Origin: JBBQVO01 sp038211505
GTDB taxonomy: Bacteria > Chloroflexota > Dehalococcoidia > DSTF01 > JACRBR01
NCBI GenBank assembly: GCA_038211505.1
Contig: JBBQVO010000063.1
Span: forward strand, 1-16,109
DNA length: 16,109 nucleotides
Reading direction: 5' to 3'
This document shows positions 13,240 through 16,109 of the stretch, in pieces (the first letter of the stretch is position 1; every line of letters starts with the position of its first letter). Made by a program: the position numbers and the translations under genes. The notes under the pieces were generated by a model. It had not been told where the DNA came from and searched no databases. It was given only the letters and a program-made list of their open reading frames with translations.

Positions 13240-14499
13240 ATGCAACTCTCGCTCGTCGGCATTTCTCACAAGACAGCGCCGGTTGAGGTACGCGAGCACT
13301 TCGCCTTCGCCGCCGATGAGCTGCCAGCGTTGCTGGCGCCGCTCGGCGAGCGCTACGCCGGCGCCGCCGTGCTTTCGACGTGCAACCGCACGGAGGTCTA
13401 CGTCGCCAGCGCGCGAGGCATCGGCGATCACCGGCCGATCGTGGCGCTGCTCAGCGAGATCAAGGGCCAGGTGGCGATGGAGGGCGCGCCGTTCTCGGTG
13501 CTCTCGGGCCGCGATGCCACGCGGCATCTCTTCCGCGTCGCCGCCGGCATCGACTCGATGGTGATCGGCGAGTCGGAGATTCTCGGCCAGGTGCGCGGCG
13601 CGTTTACGGCCGCGACCGTCGCCGGCACGAACACGCCGGCGCTATCGCGCCTGTTCCATTCGGCGATCCGCGTCGGCCGCAAAGCGCGCTCCCAGACGCG
13701 CATCGGCCGCTACGCCGTCAGCGTCAGCTCGACGGCGGTAGCGCTCGCGCGGGAAACGCTCGGTGATCTCGCCGACAAGACGGTGCTCGTCGTCGGCGCG
13801 GGGGAAGCCGGCAAGATCACGGCAGGCAATCTCGCCGGCATCGGCGTCGCGCAGGTGTTGGTGACGAGCCGCAACCCCGAGCGCACGGCGGATCTCGTCG
13901 CCGCGCTCTCCGGTCGCGCCGTGCCGTTCGCCGATCGCGGCGCGGCGATCGCCGAAGCGGACATCGTCATCTCGTCGACGGCGGCGCAGGACTTCGTGAT
14001 CGACCGGGCGATGGTCGCCGAGGCGGTGCGCGATCGCGGGACGCGGCCGCTGCTGCTGATCGATATCGCGGTGCCGCGCGACATCGATCCGGCGGTGCGC
14101 GATCTGCCGTGCGTGCGTCTCTTCGGCATCGACGAGTTGCAGCAGGTCGCCGAGGGGAATTTACAGTTACGGCGCAACGAGCTTGCCGCCGCGGAAGCGA
14201 TCGTTGAAGAAGAAGTGACGAAATTCAGCGACTGGCTGCGCTCGCTCGAAGTCGTGCCGACGGTATCGTCGCTGCGGGAACGGGCCGAAGCGGTGCGGCT
14301 CGCGGAGTTGCGGCGCACGCTCGATAAGACATCGATGAGTGCGGCCGATCGCAAGCGCGTCGAAGCCATGACGGCCGCGATCGTCAAGAAGGTACTACAC
14401 GCGCCGATCACACGCCTCAAGCAGCCGGGCGAGGGTGAGCGCTACGTCGAAGCGGCGCGGGCGCTCTTCGATCTCGATGAGCAGGCGGACGAAGCGTGA
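13240..14499 (+). CDS. hemA: Glutamyl-tRNA reductase
   Basis: The 419-residue enzyme catalyses the first committed step of the C5 pathway, reducing glutamyl-tRNA(Glu) to glutamate-1-semialdehyde with NADPH. The N-terminal catalytic domain has GISHKTAPVEVRE with H10 and the nucleophile C48 in STCNRTE, then IDSMVIGESEILGQV. The NADPH domain shows VLVVGAGEAGKITAGNL and LIDIAVPRDIDP. The C-terminal dimerisation helices follow (ERAEAVRLAELRRTL to the end). The length is normal. The ATG at 13240 fits the family N-terminus exactly. This gene commits the organism to making ALA from glutamate; no ALA synthase is present here. Confidence 0.97.
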   Translation: MQLSLVGISHKTAPVEVREHFAFAADELPALLAPLGERYAGAAVLSTCNRTEVYVASARGIGDHRPIVALLSEIKGQVAMEGAPFSVLSGRDATRHLFRVAAGIDSMVIGESEILGQVRGAFTAATVAGTNTPALSRLFHSAIRVGRKARSQTRIGRYAVSVSSTAVALARETLGDLADKTVLVVGAGEAGKITAGNLAGIGVAQVLVTSRNPERTADLVAALSGRAVPFADRGAAIAEADIVISSTAAQDFVIDRAMVAEAVRDRGTRPLLLIDIAVPRDIDPAVRDLPCVRLFGIDELQQVAEGNLQLRRNELAAAEAIVEEEVTKFSDWLRSLEVVPTVSSLRERAEAVRLAELRRTLDKTSMSAADRKRVEAMTAAIVKKVLHAPITRLKQPGEGERYVEAARALFDLDEQADEA

Positions 14500-14506
14500 A
14501 CGGCGA

Positions 14507-14578
14507 ACAACAGAGGACAGAGAACGGACAACAGAGGTCGCGTTCACGATCTGTTCTCTGTTCTCTGTTGTCTGTTGT
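14507..14578. repeat. 7-bp tandem repeats in inverted orientation between hemA and hemC
   Basis: The right half (14551-14578) is four exact 7-mers: CTGTTCT twice then CTGTTGT twice. The left half (14507-14534) reads as ACAACAG, AGGACAG, AGAACGG, ACAACAG, the complement of the same unit. ACAACAGAGGACAGAGAAC (14507-14525) pairs with 14560-14578 at 17 of 19 positions plus a possible G-U. It fills nearly the whole 88-base gap up to the hemC start. Confidence 0.8.
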
Positions 14579-14587
14579 GCTCAGGCC

Positions 14588-15490
14588 ATGACGCGCACGT
14601 ATGTCATCGGGGCGCGGGGCAGCAAGCTGTCGCTCGCGCAGGTGCGGATCGTTTGCGACCTGCTGCGCGCGACACATCCGGATGTTGCGCTCGACGTGCG
14701 TGAGATCAAGACGGAGGGCGATCGCAGCGCAGCGCCGTTGTCGGAGATCGGCGGTCTCGGCGTGTTCACGAAGGCGATCGAGGACGCGCTGCTTGCCGGC
14801 ACGATCGACATCGCAGTGCACAGCCTCAAGGATCTGCCGCCACGCATCACCGACGGCCTCGTGCTCGCCGCGATTCCCGAGCGCGCGAGCGTGCTCGATG
14901 CGCTCGTGATGCGCGACGGCGCGCGTCTCGCCGATCTGCCAGCGGGCGCGCGCATCGGCACCGGCAGCGAGCGCCGCGCGGTGCAGCTGAAAGCGATGCG
15001 GCCGGATATCGAGACGGCGGACATCCGCGGCAACGTGCCGACGCGCATCGCTAAGGTCGACGCCGGCGACTACGACGGCGTCGTGCTCGCCGTCGCCGGC
15101 CTACAACGCCTCGGCCTGAGCGATCGGATCGCGCAGATCTTCACTGTGCGAGAGATGACGCCCGCAGTCGGTCAGGGCGCGCTCGGGGTCGAGGTGCGCG
15201 CCGACGACGACGATGCGATCGCGCTCGTCGCCGCGATCGATCACTTCGATACGCGTGTCTGTGTTACGGCGGAACGCGCGTTTCTCGCGTATCTGGGAGC
15301 GGGCTGCCGCATGCCGATCGGCGCCTACGCGACGATCGATGGCGACGCGCTGACACTGTCAGCCGTGATCGGCGAATCGCAAGACACGACGTTCGCGCGC
15401 GCGCAGAGAACTGGACCAGTCGCGTCCGCGTCACAGATCGGCCAAGAGCTGGCCGCGCGGATGCAGTCGCGCGGAGATGCTGTTCGATGA
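14588..15490 (+). CDS. hemC: Hydroxymethylbilane synthase (porphobilinogen deaminase)
   Basis: The 300-residue protein joins four porphobilinogen units into hydroxymethylbilane using a covalent dipyrromethane cofactor. It begins MTRTYVIGARGSKLSLAQ, the family's usual start. HSLKDLPP carries the catalytic aspartate, GTGSERRAVQL and DIRGNVPTR contact the cofactor, and C240 in GAGCRMPIGAY is the cofactor-attachment cysteine (Cys242 in E. coli). The start at 14588 has no good Shine-Dalgarno, because the 7-bp repeat tract occupies that position. Upstream in-frame starts would run through the repeat and are rejected. It is third in the core pathway after hemA, with hemB and hemL not in the window. 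Confidence 0.96.
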   Translation: MTRTYVIGARGSKLSLAQVRIVCDLLRATHPDVALDVREIKTEGDRSAAPLSEIGGLGVFTKAIEDALLAGTIDIAVHSLKDLPPRITDGLVLAAIPERASVLDALVMRDGARLADLPAGARIGTGSERRAVQLKAMRPDIETADIRGNVPTRIAKVDAGDYDGVVLAVAGLQRLGLSDRIAQIFTVREMTPAVGQGALGVEVRADDDDAIALVAAIDHFDTRVCVTAERAFLAYLGAGCRMPIGAYATIDGDALTLSAVIGESQDTTFARAQRTGPVASASQIGQELAARMQSRGDAVR

Positions 15491-15500
15491 CCCGCGATCC

Positions 15501-15528
15501 CCAACATCCAACATCTAACATCCAACAT
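15501..15528. repeat. 7-bp tandem repeat between hemC and cobA
   Basis: Four units in a row: CCAACAT, CCAACAT, CTAACAT, CCAACAT. The tract starts 11 bases after the hemC stop and ends 23 bases before the cobA start. It is a second, unrelated 7-mer array in the same operon. Confidence 0.85.
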
Positions 15529-15551
15529 CGCGCCGAACACGGCGACACCCC

Positions 15552-16109
15552 ATGACCGGCGACTCCGCTCCCGAGACAACAACGCAACCCGTCGCGCTCG
15601 TCGGCGCGGGGCCGGGCGATCCTGATCTGATCACGATCGGCGGCGCGGCGCGGCTCGCGGCGGCCGATGTCGTGGTCTACGACCGGCTCGCGAATCCGGC
15701 GCTGCTGCGGCACGCGCGCGCGGACGCGGAGCTGATCTACGCGGGCAAGCTGCCCGATCGCCACACGCTGACGCAGGACGAGATCAACGCGCTGCTCGTC
15801 GAGAAGGCGCGGGCGGGCAAGCGGGTCGTGCGGCTCAAGGGCGGCGATCCGTTCGTGTTCGGGCGTGGCGGCGAGGAGGCGGAGGCGCTGCTCGCCGCCG
15901 GCTTGACGTTCGAGGTCGTGCCCGGCGTCACGTCGGCGATCGCGGCTGCGGCGTACGCCGGCATTCCGGTGACGCATCGCGCGCTCGCATCGTCGTTCGC
16001 CGTGATCACGGGGCATGAGGATCCGACGAAGGCCGACTATCCCGGACGGACGGGCCCGTCCGGGACCTTCGGTACGAGCATCGAATGGGAGAAGATCGCG
16101 ACCGGTGTC
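15552..16109 (+). CDS. cobA: Uroporphyrinogen-III C-methyltransferase (partial, runs off the window)
   Basis: The 186 visible residues are the SUMT/CobA methyltransferase that converts uroporphyrinogen III to precorrin-2 with two SAM. Motifs are VALVGAGPGDPDLIT (the SAM-binding start), VVYDRLANPALL, GKRVVRLKGGDPFVFGRGGEEAEAL, and VVPGVTSAIAAAAYAGIPVTHR, then VITGHEDPTK. After DPTK, about 12 residues (PGRTGPSGTFGT) seem extra before SIEWEKIATG, and they are encoded by a long palindrome. The frame stays open across it. The ATG at 15552 has no clear ribosome site. In related bacteria this domain is often fused to or followed by HemD, which is otherwise missing here; that cannot be checked within the window. 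Confidence 0.94.
   Translation, partial: MTGDSAPETTTQPVALVGAGPGDPDLITIGGAARLAAADVVVYDRLANPALLRHARADAELIYAGKLPDRHTLTQDEINALLVEKARAGKRVVRLKGGDPFVFGRGGEEAEALLAAGLTFEVVPGVTSAIAAAAYAGIPVTHRALASSFAVITGHEDPTKADYPGRTGPSGTFGTSIEWEKIATGV
16041..16064. repeat. Palindromic element inside cobA
   Basis: CCCGGACGG (16041-16049), a 6-base loop, then CCGTCCGGG (16056-16064): a perfect 9-bp stem. It also contains the 14-bp perfect palindrome GGACGGGCCCGTCC (16048-16061). It lies in frame within the cobA coding sequence and encodes the apparently inserted residues. Confidence 0.7.

Noticed and set aside
14435..14587. Longer hemC start upstream in frame.
   Set aside because: It would overlap the end of hemA and translate the 7-bp repeat tract. 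The family N-terminus begins at the ATG at 14588.

Overview
This is a GC-rich, gene-dense chromosomal window from a bacterium, most likely an uncultured member of the Chloroflexota (Dehalococcoidia-like). The phylum call is an inference. It rests on the ECF sigma factor paired with a DUF5667 membrane protein, a secreted dockerin/CAP protein, Pro/Thr-rich linkers of the T-P-T-P type, the C5 heme pathway gene order, and many short palindromic or tandem intergenic repeats. No rRNA, tRNA, CRISPR array or intact insertion sequence was seen.

Positions 1-1328 hold the tail of an unidentified gene, a leftward hicB-hicA toxin-antitoxin pair with a probable extended -10 promoter and paired operator-like repeats, and a leftward FMN split-barrel (PPOX-family) protein. 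A repeat-laden intergenic region follows. Positions 1693-3868 form a rightward two-gene operon, an ECF sigma factor and its DUF5667 membrane partner, closed by a strong terminator.

Positions 3952-9371 carry single rightward genes: a cytochrome P450, leucyl aminopeptidase pepA with a clear promoter, a secreted dockerin-CAP protein followed by a palindromic terminator, and a YdfG-like short-chain dehydrogenase. Next comes a gap containing a possible structured leader RNA, with an intrinsic terminator overlapping an alternative stem. Downstream of it lies an unusual protein joining a DUF2171/PRC-barrel-like domain, a long acidic linker and a membrane domain. It is followed by a stem-loop repeat and a terminator.

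From the strong promoter at 11075-11102 to the window end runs a tetrapyrrole operon: a MerR-type HTH regulator, two small unrecognised genes joined by ATGA overlaps, the siroheme synthase N-terminal module (precorrin-2 dehydrogenase), a possible 13-codon coupling ORF, hemA, hemC and the start of cobA. Together these genes cover glutamyl-tRNA to hydroxymethylbilane, and uroporphyrinogen III to sirohydrochlorin. hemD is not visible but could lie just beyond the window.

The most interesting items are the two unknown genes and regulator heading the heme operon, the candidate switching leader at 9236-9340, the 7-bp tandem repeats in the hemA-hemC and hemC-cobA gaps, and a perfect-stem palindrome apparently inserted in frame into cobA.
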